64,000 bases of DNA. It comes from Nematostella vectensis. Its lineage: Eukaryota; Cnidaria; Anthozoa; Actiniaria; Edwardsiidae. The translations under genes were made by a program, and so were the position numbers. Below the pieces are notes generated by a model. It ran no database searches and had not been told where the DNA came from. It was given only the letters and a program-made list of their open reading frames with translations. The stretch covers positions 10,596,906-10,660,905 of the forward strand of contig NC_064044.1 of NCBI RefSeq assembly GCF_932526225.1, given 5' to 3'. Positions 1 through 13,700 of this stretch are shown in pieces. Position 1 is the stretch's first letter, and every line of letters begins with the position of its first letter.

Positions 1-1
1 A

Positions 2-1766
2 TCGTCCATGGTCGAAAACGTAGAGAAGTCAGTTTCACCTATTTCAGTGACTGCAAGTCCCTTAGAAGCCAAATCGAGAATCTTATCGAACCCCGTGCTA
101 CCACTGACAAAGAAAAATATCAAAATAAATACTGATCGACCCAGCGCCAAAAACTTTATTTTACCTTCGTCTAGCAGGGGAATGACACAACTCACCTCTC
201 CGTCAAACTCAGACCTTTCCGTCGTTACCTCAGCGTCTATATCAGTCCCTTCAGGGTCGTCACCATTGTCAACAAGTTATGCCATGGTAGCTTCAGGCCC
301 ATCACACTTCGTGTCAATCGAGAAAGCCATAGATAAAGTGAATATTTTACTCTCTGAAGACACATCTTTAAGAAAGCCTCGTGTTTTGACATCATCTGGA
401 CTAGTCAAATCGGTCCATGACGGGAGCTGGTTGCGGAATACCATTCTTTCAAGTCCACGTTCCAGTTTATCAAGCTCTTTGACACAAAGCGTTTTAAACG
501 GAACTGTCATAGAAAAGGTGAAGATCGTGTTCAGAGATGATGAACAACACAGTGGTGATCAAGACATCCCATCTTCCTATGAGAAAGTCATGCAGTCCAT
601 CCATTCTACTACAAGTATTTCAAGAGCGCAATCCAGTCATCCCCGCCACATCAAGTCGACAACGGGTATCAAAGAAGGCATCTTCAGTGCTCATACATCC
701 CAAGTTACCATGCCGCGTGATAGCAATAATTCTCAACCTTCAGGCGAACATCACACCTCGCTCAATCACTTGAAAGATGTAATGCAGATAGGTTCGTCTG
801 TCCAAGCGACCTCTCAAGCTAGTTATATACGGTCTACAATCGCACCTCGTATCGTCGATCATGATGTTGGTTATTTAACTAAAGCTAGGGCTATAGGTCG
901 AGTTATTGACCACGATCAAGCCAATCCGGGGCTCAATAAGGGGGGACATTATCAAGAAGGTTCGTCCACCAATGAGCTTGAATCCGACCAGCAAAGTTCT
1001 GGGTCTGGTAGCCTTGAATCAACTGCGAGTGGAGATATGGATGAACCAGTTTGGCCTGTGATAGCACATCAACACAAACACAACATCACTTTGAGTGGCA
1101 ATAAGACTGGCCACGGGTCAGAACCAAGTGTAACTGCACGAATGGAGATCCATTTGCCCAGCGAGGACATCTATGGTAAGGGACAGGGTGTAAGTGCTGG
1201 TCTGCTATCAAACGACACTCATTCGGCTGTGAGTAAGCAGAGCAGTAATGCCCTCCACCTTCCTTCGATATTGACCGATCACTTTACCGAGGAGAAAACA
1301 CTAGTTCCAGCAAAGGATATTCCTAAAGAAGGCATTGAACCAGAAGGTATCAAAGTGAAGATCGAAATAGAGAAACAAAAGAAGCACTCTAAAGTTGTTG
1401 ATAACAAGCATGAACCCCAGAATAGCTCTCACCTCGCCGCAAAATCGGATGCCCGTAAAGATCAAGAAGGCAATATGCCAGACGCTGTCACTGTGAAGGT
1501 TGAACTAAAGAAGCCATTCAAGCAGTCTGAAGTGGTGAAGAACACGAAAAAACATCAAAACAGCTTTCCTTTCGTTGCTGCTACCACATCAGGTGCAGCA
1601 CATTGGAAAACGTCTGTTGAGCTGGTAAATTCTCCTGCATTGGGAACTTCTATCTATGAACGGAACGACGTAGGATCTAATGGATATCATGAAGCGTCTG
1701 ACATAACCCCTCGAAATAAAACAGGAATCGCAGAACGTTTTCCATCTTCCTCCATGAAAAGTTCAG
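2..1766 (+). CDS. Exon 1 (partial): Ser/Thr-rich extracellular linker
   Basis: The frame is open from the window edge; the first ATG (base 8) is not a credible start because no signal peptide follows. The donor is GTAAGT at 1767 and the exon ends in phase 1. The translation is Ser/Thr/His-rich and nearly free of cysteine. It has an SGSG stretch with acidic flanks (around 1005-1045), a typical glycosaminoglycan attachment context. Towards the end a motif is repeated twice (about 1345-1440 and 1490-1580): hydrophobic/charged VKVEL-type strands followed by K..S.VV.N...QNS. Function is unknown; it is a spacer of the giant gene. Confidence 0.85.
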
Positions 1767-4700
1767 GTAAGTGTTTTATACTGTTCTAACACGTGATTAT
1801 GTTTCATGAAGTATTTAACAGTCATTCCTCAAGCTCGAATTAGCTTTGACAGAGAGATGTTCTTGACCATGAGCTGACTAGGGTGAAGGACCTGAAAGCT
1901 TGAATTGCAACTTCGGTTTTCTATTTTCAGGTATGGGAGATAGTCGGCACATCTCCACGACATGTAGTACATCGAGCGTGTTTTTCAATGTCACTCTTCG
2001 TGGAGGTCATCGCGCCGGACATTTCACGTACCTAGCGGAGACCAACGACATCGCTGAATGTACACGTCATTGCTGCAACCATGGTGATTGTGACGTCATG
2101 GTGTTGCTTGAGGAGTCTTGCTTCATGGTCAAGTGTGATAGTCGGGTGCTGTGCGAACCAGTTCCTGCAAGGGCGACCGAGTACAATCCGCGACTAGTCT
2201 TCAGATATGGAAAGAATCGCACAATTATTAAAGCAGGTAAGCGAGAAAGTCAATTTTTTACAAATTGACCAATGCGACAGCTTGCAGTCAATGTCATTTT
2301 TTTTTAAAGATATACAATTAAGGAAATGCCGAGGCCGGAGGCTTATATGGCTTGATCAGCAAAGCATAATGATAAACCTAACCTAACCCTAACCCTAACC
2401 CTAACCCTAACCATAAATGATAAGTAAAAAAGTACGTTAGTATTTAAAGATAAAACAAAATTTTTGAAGCTTTAAACAAAGAGAACAATCTTGTAGTTAG
2501 TAAATAATGACTAAACATGGCTGCCGAGGAAGTCAAGGTACAAACAAGGATGGTTTGTCTTTAGTTTTAAAATATAAATCCCTTCCTTTGAATTAACTTA
2601 TTTGATAAGAAAACGGTTTTATGTTTTTGTTTTTCAGTTACCAGTACATCTCAACACACCCACAGTGATGTGAAATCGACGTCTGTACAGGAAAAAACAA
2701 TAAAAATAAAAGTCACATTCGACGCGAACAATGAAAGCGAAAAGAATTCCAAGGCTTCAGAAGATCTAGATTCCGTACTTGGAAACTCGGCCATAGACAG
2801 TTCAACTTATCCAGCAGAATCTGTCACTTCCGGTGCAGTATTTAAAGCTCCCAATACAGAATCCAACACTTCCGGTGCAGTATTTAAGGCTCCAAGAACA
2901 GAATCCAACTCTTCCGGCGCCGAAACCAGCGCTTCTGGTACAAAATCTCCCGCTTCCGATACGGAATCCAACGCTCTTGATATAGAGCCTGAGATTTCCG
3001 GTATACACTCGGATGCTTACGGTAAAGACCCTTCCGGTTCAGAATCTCGCGCAGGATCAAGCGGTGATACCATGTCGAGTGATGATGAGTCTTCGGGTAC
3101 TAATGAAGATGACGAAGATTCCAATATCTACTTGGGAGCAAGGAAACTACGAAATGACTCTCATAAGAACTCTCACTCCGAAGGAACGCAAGGAAATCAT
3201 TTTACCGTTAAGGTTCAATTAAGCCCCGAGACCCGAAACAAACTTATTAACAACCATTGGAAACCTCTAAATCACCAAAAAAAGGATGGAAATGTAAATG
3301 TTCGTGGAAATAAGGGGGAGATTTATAAAAACAAAGACTTGAAATCAAAAAGAAAACTTTCACCAAAGCAGCAATCCAAGAGACGCGTGAGACCACCATT
3401 ACGTACCCTTATTAAACAACAAAAGACACTTCCAGCGATTAAACACCAGACTAGCCCAGGAAAAAAAGGCAAAGCTGTGGAGAAGGCCCCTGATACCCCA
3501 AGATGTGAGTTTGGCGACGTCCTTAGTAACGTAACGTTACGCGGAGGCCGTCACGCGGGCGAGTTCCATTTGTTGCGTGACACCAATGATACGGATGAGT
3601 GCATGAAGGAATGTTGCTTGCGTGACGAATGTGACGTTGCTGTGATGGTCTCAGACTATTGCTTTATGGCGGATTGCGTGAGTGATTCCCTGTGCGAGGC
3701 GGTGCTCGCGCGAAGAACCGAATTCAACTCCCGGCTAATCTACAAAAGAAGAAAGAATCATAAGAAAGGTAAATGCAGTTAAAATTCCGCGTTAATTTTA
3801 ACCCGTGCTGATACTGCCTGACGCACTATTCAATAAGAGCTGTTCTAGGTTATTTACAAACTACAATCCTGGATAAAACCTGTTTATTTTCGCGCGTAAA
3901 AAAATTCAAAATTCCACACGTGCTTATATCCCCTCCCCTCTCTGCTCTTGGATATTCAGGGTGTTCAACATTGTTTTGAGGGGGGAAGGGGGAAATATGA
4001 ACTGAATTATGTACATTGATAGACTTATTCTATCAAAATTTGGGAAGTGTCTTAGGATCGTAGCTCTTACAAATAGCTGGATTTTGCTGTCTTTGTCAGA
4101 GAACACATGTGCAAAAGCGTAGCCACAGACACATTTTTTGTCATCTAGGAATTAACATTTACAGGGACACTTTTTGAATCTGCTTTTATCAAAACGCTAG
4201 ACCTAATAACTGAATTAATAAGTAGGGGATTTTTGTCTTTTCTTAGAAATTAAAGATACCATTACAAGCGAGACCACACTTCCTGGAAACAGCCCAACTA
4301 TCAGTACCCATGAACTTATGGAAGAACAACCGGACAGCAAAAAACCTCATTTCGCTCACCTCAAGCCTAACGCATCCCGACTTAGAATAAGCAACAAACA
4401 GGATATCGACCAAGAAGGGTCCCCGGATGAGGAAATGACATCAAACGACACAGTGCTGGTTTCCAATGAGACGGAGACTGATCTCTATGCTAACGAGACT
4501 GCGCCTCAATACGTGATTATGACTCAGCCGCTGTTATTCGCTAAGGAAGGAAACTCATCTCTGGCGTCTAAGTCTACGATAGCTGAGCAGGAGAGAGGTG
4601 CAGGCGAGCACAGCGAGGTATTGCTGAGAACGACACAAAAGGAAACAGTGTTATATTCTACGGATAGTGAGACGAGAGACTTGCAAACATCCTCAGTTAA

Positions 4701-7700
4701 TATACAACCTCAGAAAACGGCAGAGGTTGTAGCCTCTGAGGGATTGGCGGCAAAGTCTACTGAAGATCAAGCGGGAATGCTTGTGTCTGAAACTGCTACA
4801 GCTTTATCAGCGAAAACCACCACATCAATAGCCAAGGAAACAATTTCAGCTCTAATGACGGTAACGGCTAGTGCAGAAGTAACATCAGAAATGATAAGCT
4901 CATCTATGGTACAAGCAAAAGCAGCGTCTTCAATAACAACGCCGTTGAAGACAACAGTTGTTGCAGTAACAGCGGCAGCAACGACAACAGCAGCTACAAC
5001 AACAGCAGCTGCAGTAACAGCATCAACAGCTTCAATAGTAACTACAACAGCAACAGTAGCAGCAGCTACAACAACAGCAGAGAAAGCAACAACAACAACT
5101 GCAGCTATGGTAGAAGCTACAACAACAGCAGCTGCAGTAACAGCATCAACAGCTTCAGTAGTAACTACAACAGCAGAGAAAGCAACAACAACAACTGCTG
5201 CTATGGTAGAAGCTACAACAACAGCAGCTGCAGTAACAGCATCAACAGCTTCAGTAGTAACTACAACAGCAGAGAAAGCAACAACAACAACTGCTGCTAT
5301 GGTAGAAGCTACAACAACAGAAGCTGCAGTAACAGCATCAACAGCTTCAGTAGTAACTACAACAGCAACAGTAGCAGCAGCTACAACAACAGCAGAGAAA
5401 GCAACAACAACAACTGCAGCTATGGTAGAAGCTACAACAACAGCAGCTGCAGTAACAGCATCAACAGCTTCAGTAGTAACTACAACAGCGACAGTAGCAG
5501 CAGCTACAACAACAGCAGAGAAAGCAACAACAACAACTGCAGCTATGGTAGAAGCTACAACAACAGCAGCTGCAGTAACAGCATCAACAACTTCAGCAGA
5601 AAAAACGACAACAGCAACAGTAGCATCATCAACAATTACAACACCAAGTTTATCAGCAATTTCTACAACAACAGCATCATCAGTTCAAGTGTCGGCAGCG
5701 ACAAATTTCGAGTCATTCTCAGCCGCTATAATCTCGAATCTAACAGTTCAACATTTTTCAGCATCAGCCCAATCAGCAAGTGAACTCTTTAAGAAATCTT
5801 CTCTAGAGCTATCCATAATTGCTATAAAATCAACAAACTATGATAATGAAAATGGCGCTCATTTTTCGACAGAATTGCCAAAGATTACTGAAAATGTACC
5901 AACGGAAGCAAAAAGCGTCGGCGATGGCCAAGAAAGAGCTCGGTCTGTAGTTCCATCTTATCATACCCAGGAAAAACAGGGTACTGTTTTGCAATCTAGC
6001 CTATCAAAACTGCCTGCTCCTCTCTCGGATAGAATCAATACCTTGTCTGAATCGTCAATGGTTGTTGCAGGTGGAAGTACAGTTCAGAATAAAAAAGTGA
6101 TGCCTTCGTTGGTCGTCTCGTTCTCTCAACAACATACGTCCGTCATCCCTAATGGCTCTTCTCTGAACAAGTTGACCCTTCCAGAAAGCCTGTCATTGCA
6201 GCCGAAATCTCAACCTCAGATTGATATTCTGACGATAGCAAAGAGATTATCTAATACAATGGCTCTTGAGAAACCTCCGACCTTTACCACTTCACCAATC
6301 TCTTCAATGCAAACCATTGAACCGAAAAGATCACAAAATAATCACCCAGAAACCAGCCACGAGAAAGGTGAAAATACGTCAAGCGTCACTTTAAGTGCCA
6401 GTTCATTTCCTGATTCGGTTTACTTGAAAAGTTTACCAGAGAAGGCTGACAGCATAGTGTCTGATCCGAAATTCTTCTCTGCTGTAGGAAAACTAAAAGA
6501 CATGTTGGAAAATGAGAAATCGGGAACATCATTCGAACAAGTGCAAAGTATTATGGGAGACTTGCGAGGTCTCATGGGAACTGGCGTTTCTTCGTCTATC
6601 TCTGGGTCATCTCCTTATAGCTCGTTACCAACTACGGTTACACGCACCCGCGATGATGAGGCCCGCGGTATGGTGGCTCATCTGAAAAGGATTAGTGATC
6701 AACTAGACCACCTCTCGTCCATGCTTGAAAACCAACAGCAGAAGACCGACACGAATGGTAATACACAGCGCTCACATATCGAGGTACCAAGTGATCAAGT
6801 AGCGATTATTTCTCGTCAGATCAAGCTGCTGCGTCTGTTTAATGATAAACTGAACCAGTTAAAGAAGTTAGTCATGACGAAATGGTTACATAAGACAGTA
6901 AAGGACGCTCTGAAAAACTCGTTAAGACAAGAAGTTGTCGAGACTCTGGACTTCCCTAACGACAGCGCCAAGGCAACATTTAGTTCAACAACGGTAAATG
7001 GACCAACAGCGCGCATTAACCATCTAGTAAGCCAACATTCCGTATCAAAAGTGAAAATATATACGGTTTCTAGTGCTGGAGTGAGTCTCGATCATAACTC
7101 GGCTGACACCTTGGATGAAACATTTGATTCTGTACACGAAGAAGTTCCAGACACAAGATTTCTGAGTTATAAAGGAACATTCTCCATAATAGCAAGCACA
7201 AGTATTTCCGGGAGTAATTACATTAGTTCGGTACAACGAATTGGACCTACTTCAAGGACTATTAGTGCAGTGGTGGCCTCACATGCTTCACACCCTAATT
7301 CCACCATCTCTTCCCCTGGGCATTCGTCTATACGGAAACAAGATAATGGTGAGGTCTTCACCAGAGTGACATTCCGGAGTGGAATAGAAGCAGGGATTTT
7401 CACGGAGCAGGGAAAGGTCAAAGACATGGACCAATGTGTTGATTACTGCCAAAATAGAACCAACTGTCACGTTGCATTCATGGTAGAACGGTCCTGTTAC
7501 TCCATTCAGTGTTATAGTCAGAAGACCTGTGAGATATTGCCGGTTAATACAAGTGAAGTTACCACTGAAGTAGTATACATGAAGGGCAGACTTGCGCAAC
7601 TGCCATACGAGCTAAAAAATATCGCGCAAAGACAAGAGAACAGAACGATCGATCTACAGCAGTGTGTACGGAACATGACGGTTCATTTAAATGTTACGCT

Positions 7701-10700
7701 AAGGGACGGGATACGAGCGGGGAATTTTACTGACTTGGGTAAAGTGGAAAGCATGGAGACGTGCTTCCGGTCATGTTGTAACCGGAAGTCGTGCGATGCA
7801 GCGTTTATGGTATTGAAGAACTGTTTTATTATTGACTGTGTCAGCAAGGAAGCCTGTGCCGCGATACCATCAAGACTCGGTAGGATCAGTACTTCTCTTG
7901 TGTACTTCAACAAGACGTACGATGAAGCAATGGTTTCTGCAATTGGACCAAAGGTGAAACACCCGGCGTGCCCACTGGCGGCCGATATATTCTCCCAAGT
8001 GACATTCAATGGAGGAATACGCGCGGGTAACTTCACGGACCACGGAGAGGTGGAAACCTTTGATGACTGTCTTAAAAAGTGTTGCGATACTTCATACTGC
8101 GATGCTGCCTTTATGGTGGTTAAGAACTGTTACTCTGTCAAATGCGCCGCGAATAGGCGCAGGTGCTTACCGGTACCTTCACGCATTACCAAGTATAAGA
8201 CTTCTATTGCTCTTCTGAAGAGAGGTGGCTTTGAGAAATGGGAACGCAGGCTAAACAAGATCACGCAGTGTTCCAGGAAGCCGGAGATCCTGACAGGTGT
8301 TACTTTCCGTGGTGGGATAAAGGCAGGGCATTTCAAAGACCAAGGTGCTGTGAGAAATATGGGCGATTGTGTCAACAAATGCTGTAGGAAACCGTCATGC
8401 GATATCGCATTTATGGTAGATGGAAATTGCTATTCCGTCAAGTGCGACAAAAACAAAAGTCTTTGCGAGCCAGAGTATGCTAAAACGACATCACACAACA
8501 CTTCAATGGCGTTTATCAGGGTGAAGACCAACAAGCTTAAGCTCGGTTCACACGTGCAGTCGGTATTAAATAGAGACTGTGACGTGAGCTCCGTGCAGAT
8601 GAATGTGAACCTGACCGGTGGATGGCAAGCGGGGAAGTTCATCAGGTATCCAGACGTCCACACTATTCACCGCTGCGCGCAGATCTGCTGCGGATACAAG
8701 GGCTGCGCTTCAGCTCTCATGCTTGGAGGTCGCTGCTACAACCTTATCTGCTTCAGCGAGGAGCAGTGCCACTTGCGCAAGTCTAGCGGCTCCTTTATGG
8801 TTCCCAAGTTTGTCCACGTTAGAGCCTCTCCTCTTGTTGTCCTTCCTGGTAATGGTCTCACAGTCCAGAGCACGAACAATTTCAATAGCAGCCTCGAGCA
8901 GTCGGCTGAGCCGTCGCTTGGGATTCTTCGGGACATCTCTCTGCTAATATCAGGGAATCGGAAGACATCGCACTCGGTAGACCAGGAAACCGAACAGTCA
9001 TCGGATAAGAACGTGAATGACAAAGATGAAAGCGCTATGCAAAACCAAATTACTGCATTAGTACCCCACCTACTACCTACAACGGTTGCTTATGGTGTTC
9101 CAAGTAAGAAATCTTCAGCGTATGGCATAAAAGAGGTGACGGGTATTTCCATGAGTGTAGGGTCTAGTAAAACAGAGGCAGTAGCATCCAAAACCACACT
9201 CGGGATACATGACGAAGGCAATGCCAAAGCTAATGCTGTCATTCCTAAACCCTCACAAACCATCTCTTCAGTTCTATCGTTTTCAAGTGCGAATGTTGAC
9301 ACTTTAAAATCAAGCGACGTCTACGACGGTTCTAAGAAATATAAAACCATAAGCAGTGGTACTGCTGCTGTTAGTTTCTCGGGTTTTTTTCTTCAAAAAA
9401 CTCAAAGCATCAAATCGGCCGGAACTGTACAACTAAAGACATCTTACAGCACGAGTGAAGTCAGTACATTGTTGAGTAAAATTTCACCACAGTTGAAATC
9501 TTTGGATTCTCAGCACTTTCATGAACCTGCCCTTGGGATCTTTAAGGGACTTGCACTGGTATCGCAATTAGAACAGGGAAACCCATTGAACGCGCATGCC
9601 TCTCTGAGAGCAATTCCTGTGTCCAAAGACATAGTTACGTTGTCGTCGGCAGAGAAACCGACAAGTACATCAAAGCAATCAAGTTCTCAAGTAGTGCATG
9701 CTAAGGAAACGGGGCCTTTACCAGATATAGAGGAGGCGTTAGAGATGATGGGGGATACTGACCTTACGGATCTACCAACTGACACAAGCAAGTCAAGGTT
9801 TACCCCACAGAGCACCATGCTGGAGCCGACTGAAGCCAAGCAGACGCAATCAAATGTTAAAAATACGAAGCAGGAAACCATCAATTTGCAAGCTGATGGC
9901 AAAAATACGAATCAAAAACCTACTGAAGTCATCAAGTTGCATACTGATGCTCAAAAGACCAAGCAGGAACTTACTGAAGCCATAGGGCTGCAAGCTAGCG
10001 TTCAAAACACAAAGCAAATTGTGACGGAGCTGTTACCCACTAAAAAGTTCCCGATAAACATCGATGATGAACTAATGCAGTACTTAAAAGACAACTCGGT
10101 AGTGGCTGCGCTATCTTCAAACCTAAGGTCCTCTAGAAACCTAACGCAAGCTACCACTACCGTATCAAAACAGAGGCGCATAAACGAGGCAACGCTAACA
10201 ACTATTGCGGCAAAACTAAAATCAACGCCACATTCATCAACCATTACCCCGTCTTCAAATTCAAGTGAAACTCTATTATTTTCAATTAAAGCTGCTATTT
10301 TAAGCCACTCTACTCCAACACAGATGGTCAATACTCCGTTAAAACCTAACACTAAGAACTGTTACTCGAGTCCCGTCTTGAAGAATCTTAGGTTCAAGTT
10401 TGGGATGGACGCTGGCAAGTTCGAAGCAGCCGGAAACGTCAACAGCCCAAACGAGTGCATGACATACTGTTGCATGAAAAGTAGGTGTAACGCAATCTTC
10501 ATGCTGAGAAATAAGTGCTATTTAGTGTCATGCGTTGACGAGTATCACTGCCAGAGTGTAGAAGTAAAATCAGAGTTCTACAAACCTGCAATAGGGTATA
10601 TATCACGTGATCAGGCTGATGTGCAAGGCTTTAAACGAATGGTACCTAGTGATAGAATACAAGAACTAAGCGGCAGTATCAACATGCGAGCGGATGAACT

Positions 10701-13700
10701 GCCGAATGCAGATCGTGCGCAAACGCTGGGGGTTTCTGTGGCCTCTGGGGAAATGAAACCTGTTTTATCACATGACCAGGAATCCATGGAAACGTTGCAC
10801 CATTTCCTGGACAGTCTCAGTCCCTCGACTACTACAGAAGAAATCAGTTCTGATTCCATGAAGAGTTTGAATAGTATTGTTAAGGCTAGTGATGGCAAGT
10901 CATCGTTGAAATCAGTGCGGATGTCACAAAGTGAAAGCCAAGCTATGCCTAGAATGGATCTAGATCACACATCATCAAAAGTTGCGGTATATTCATCCTT
11001 AAGTTCAAGTAAAATAAATTCTGGTCCTTCGACCGAGACGTCCTCTATGAGTCCAAATCACGACCTGCTGAGTTTCTTTAAGCAGAATTTGGATGTCTCT
11101 AGAAACAAACCTCCAGAATATTCTACTGTCTTAGCTTCTTTAAGCACACCTAAAGAGGTCCATCAATCTGCATCGGAACCCTTGAAGAGGGTAAGCCCTT
11201 CACCGGGAGGTAAACCTTCTGATAAAGTCTCGTCGGTGATAAGCCAGTCTACGATAAGCCAAAGCGATATCATCATAACCTCAAGAGTCAGTCACAGTGT
11301 TCATTTCTCTAGCTCATCAACTATCACTCCACAAATACCATCACATGAATCTGGCGGCGCAAAGGAAAAACTTTTGTCAGAACAAAATCTAGGAGGTAAA
11401 GCTTTACATATAGCTTCAGCTCCAAAGGCTGACAACAAAGAAGTTGAAAGTCTCAAGAATGCTCTTCATGTTCTTCAGTGGAAGCAGAATCAGACATCTT
11501 CTTCCTTAGATACGGCTCAACGGTTGATTGGTTCACTACGCTTGTACATCGACAAGATCAATAAACATAAGGGGGAGTCTATCGAAAAGGGTCTCTCCAG
11601 CGAACACATCGAAAAGATTGCTCATGATATCGCGATGCACTTCCCTGTGATTCCAGTAATAAGAGATCTGAATCACACAGTGCATGAACTAGTACGAAAC
11701 GCTACAAAGACTGCAAATAGGTTTGACAAAGTAAAGGGAATACTCAACGATATTGAGACAGTTTTCTTCAGCAAAGATAATAGGCATGAGCACCCGACAA
11801 TAAAACTAACGGAGAAAACAGCTCATGGTTCTACAAAGCAGCCTTCGAGTCCAACACCACCAGTAATAAATAAGCCCGTAGAGCATTTACAACCAAGTCA
11901 TCAAGAGAATGAGAAGGCGAACGAAGTAGAGGTTACTGACCATTCAATCCTCCCCACACCATCAGGAAGGGAAAAACGTCCTTTATTTCCCAGTCACAAA
12001 GACGACGATGAGGCAAACACAGAAAAGGAAACAGATCACATAAGCAGTCCTACTGCTTCCGCAAATGACAAGCAATCAGGAATTAATGCAGAGCAGTTAG
12101 AACTTTCCAATAAAGACACAAATCAAGGGAGAGGAGTAAAGACAACAAAGCAGCCATCCAGTCCGACGCCACTAGTAAGTGATAAGCAATCAGGTAACGT
12201 GAACGAAGTTGTTGAACTCAGCCATAAAGACAAAGGCCAATCAATTGGAATTGACGGTGCTCCAGAATCTAAAGCAGTGCAAGGTCGTAATAGACCTACG
12301 GGACTTTCCAAGGAAGACATTAGTGATGCAATAACAAAGATCGAACAGATGAAAGAGCAAAAGAAGGAAGACGAGAACAAAGGAATAATGAGTTACTTAA
12401 GTAATCTGATTGGCAAAATAAAGGGACTTGTGAGTAGCAGTAGCACCTCCTTGACTTACAAACCAAGTCATACGGACATGAATACGCATCTGCCGAAAGA
12501 GGAAAAAAGTCCACCTGTAACCCAAGTCCCCGATTCGAAACCAAAAGAAGTCATTAAGACGGTCACACAACTTGTAACACCATCTCCAGCGTTACCTGTA
12601 CATGCTGAGAAGGAAACAGCTGCTACGCCCCTTTTGAAGCTCCCTGCTGGGGATACGACAAACACCCAGGGAAGTAGCAAGGAAACGGCGAGTATTCCAA
12701 CTATACCTCATGCTGCTATTAATACTGGAAAAGTACAAGAGAAGAATACCGCAGTCGAAAGTGGGCAAAATATCGCGGTCAACTTTGCTGAAGGTCTAGA
12801 GCCAATACACGAGTTGAACCTCGAATATAATGACGATGTATCATTCTGCGGTCACTCCTCAACTGAGTTTAATTCGACTCTACGTGGAGGTATAAAATCA
12901 GGAAAGTTTAAGGACATCGGGAAAGTACGGAATGATGTCGATTGCGTTAATAGGTGCTGCGAGGAACAAAATTGCGACGTTGCGTTTTTCTTGCTGGATA
13001 ACTGTTATCTTGTTAGCTGTTACACGGACAAGCTTTGTGAGAGCGTGCCTGCAAGAAATCCCCACTATTCCCCTAGAGTGGTTCATGTCGAAAGAAAGAC
13101 GTCTGAAAGAATGCAAGGACAGAATAATTTCAAGCTGAAACTACAAGATGGGCTTATGAAACAGAGTGATGAGACCAATAAGCGTCCCATAACACACACA
13201 CTGACAATTTTCCCTTCGAAGAATCCTCCCAGCGAAGCGACTAAATCAACACCATTAGCTATGCTTAAAGAATCATCACCAATTGAAATGGTTGATAATC
13301 CGAGCTGTAAAGCTTTCTCTGTGAAGTACGGAGTGACAATGAAAGGCGGTCTACATTCGGGTTTTTTCAAGGATCAAGGCTCGGCCCCCGATTTCGCCAC
13401 GTGCATCCGCCGATGTTGCAAATGGGAGTTTTGCAGTTTGGCGTTCATGGTCTTGGAGAACTGTTACTCTGTAGCCTGTTACAATGATGAGTTATGCGCA
13501 GTAGTACCGTCTAAAAGCCCACAATTGAATCCTCGCATTGCTTATATCAATAACCCAAAGCTTCAAGTCTTACAAGGAAGCACGCACAGCAAGAACTCAA
13601 GCCCTGTCTTAAAGGCAACGACAACTGCGGACACAAAGTCGACCTCAGAAATGGTGTCCAAAACACCGATGTCCATGCCAAAGTTCAAGTGTATTCCAGG

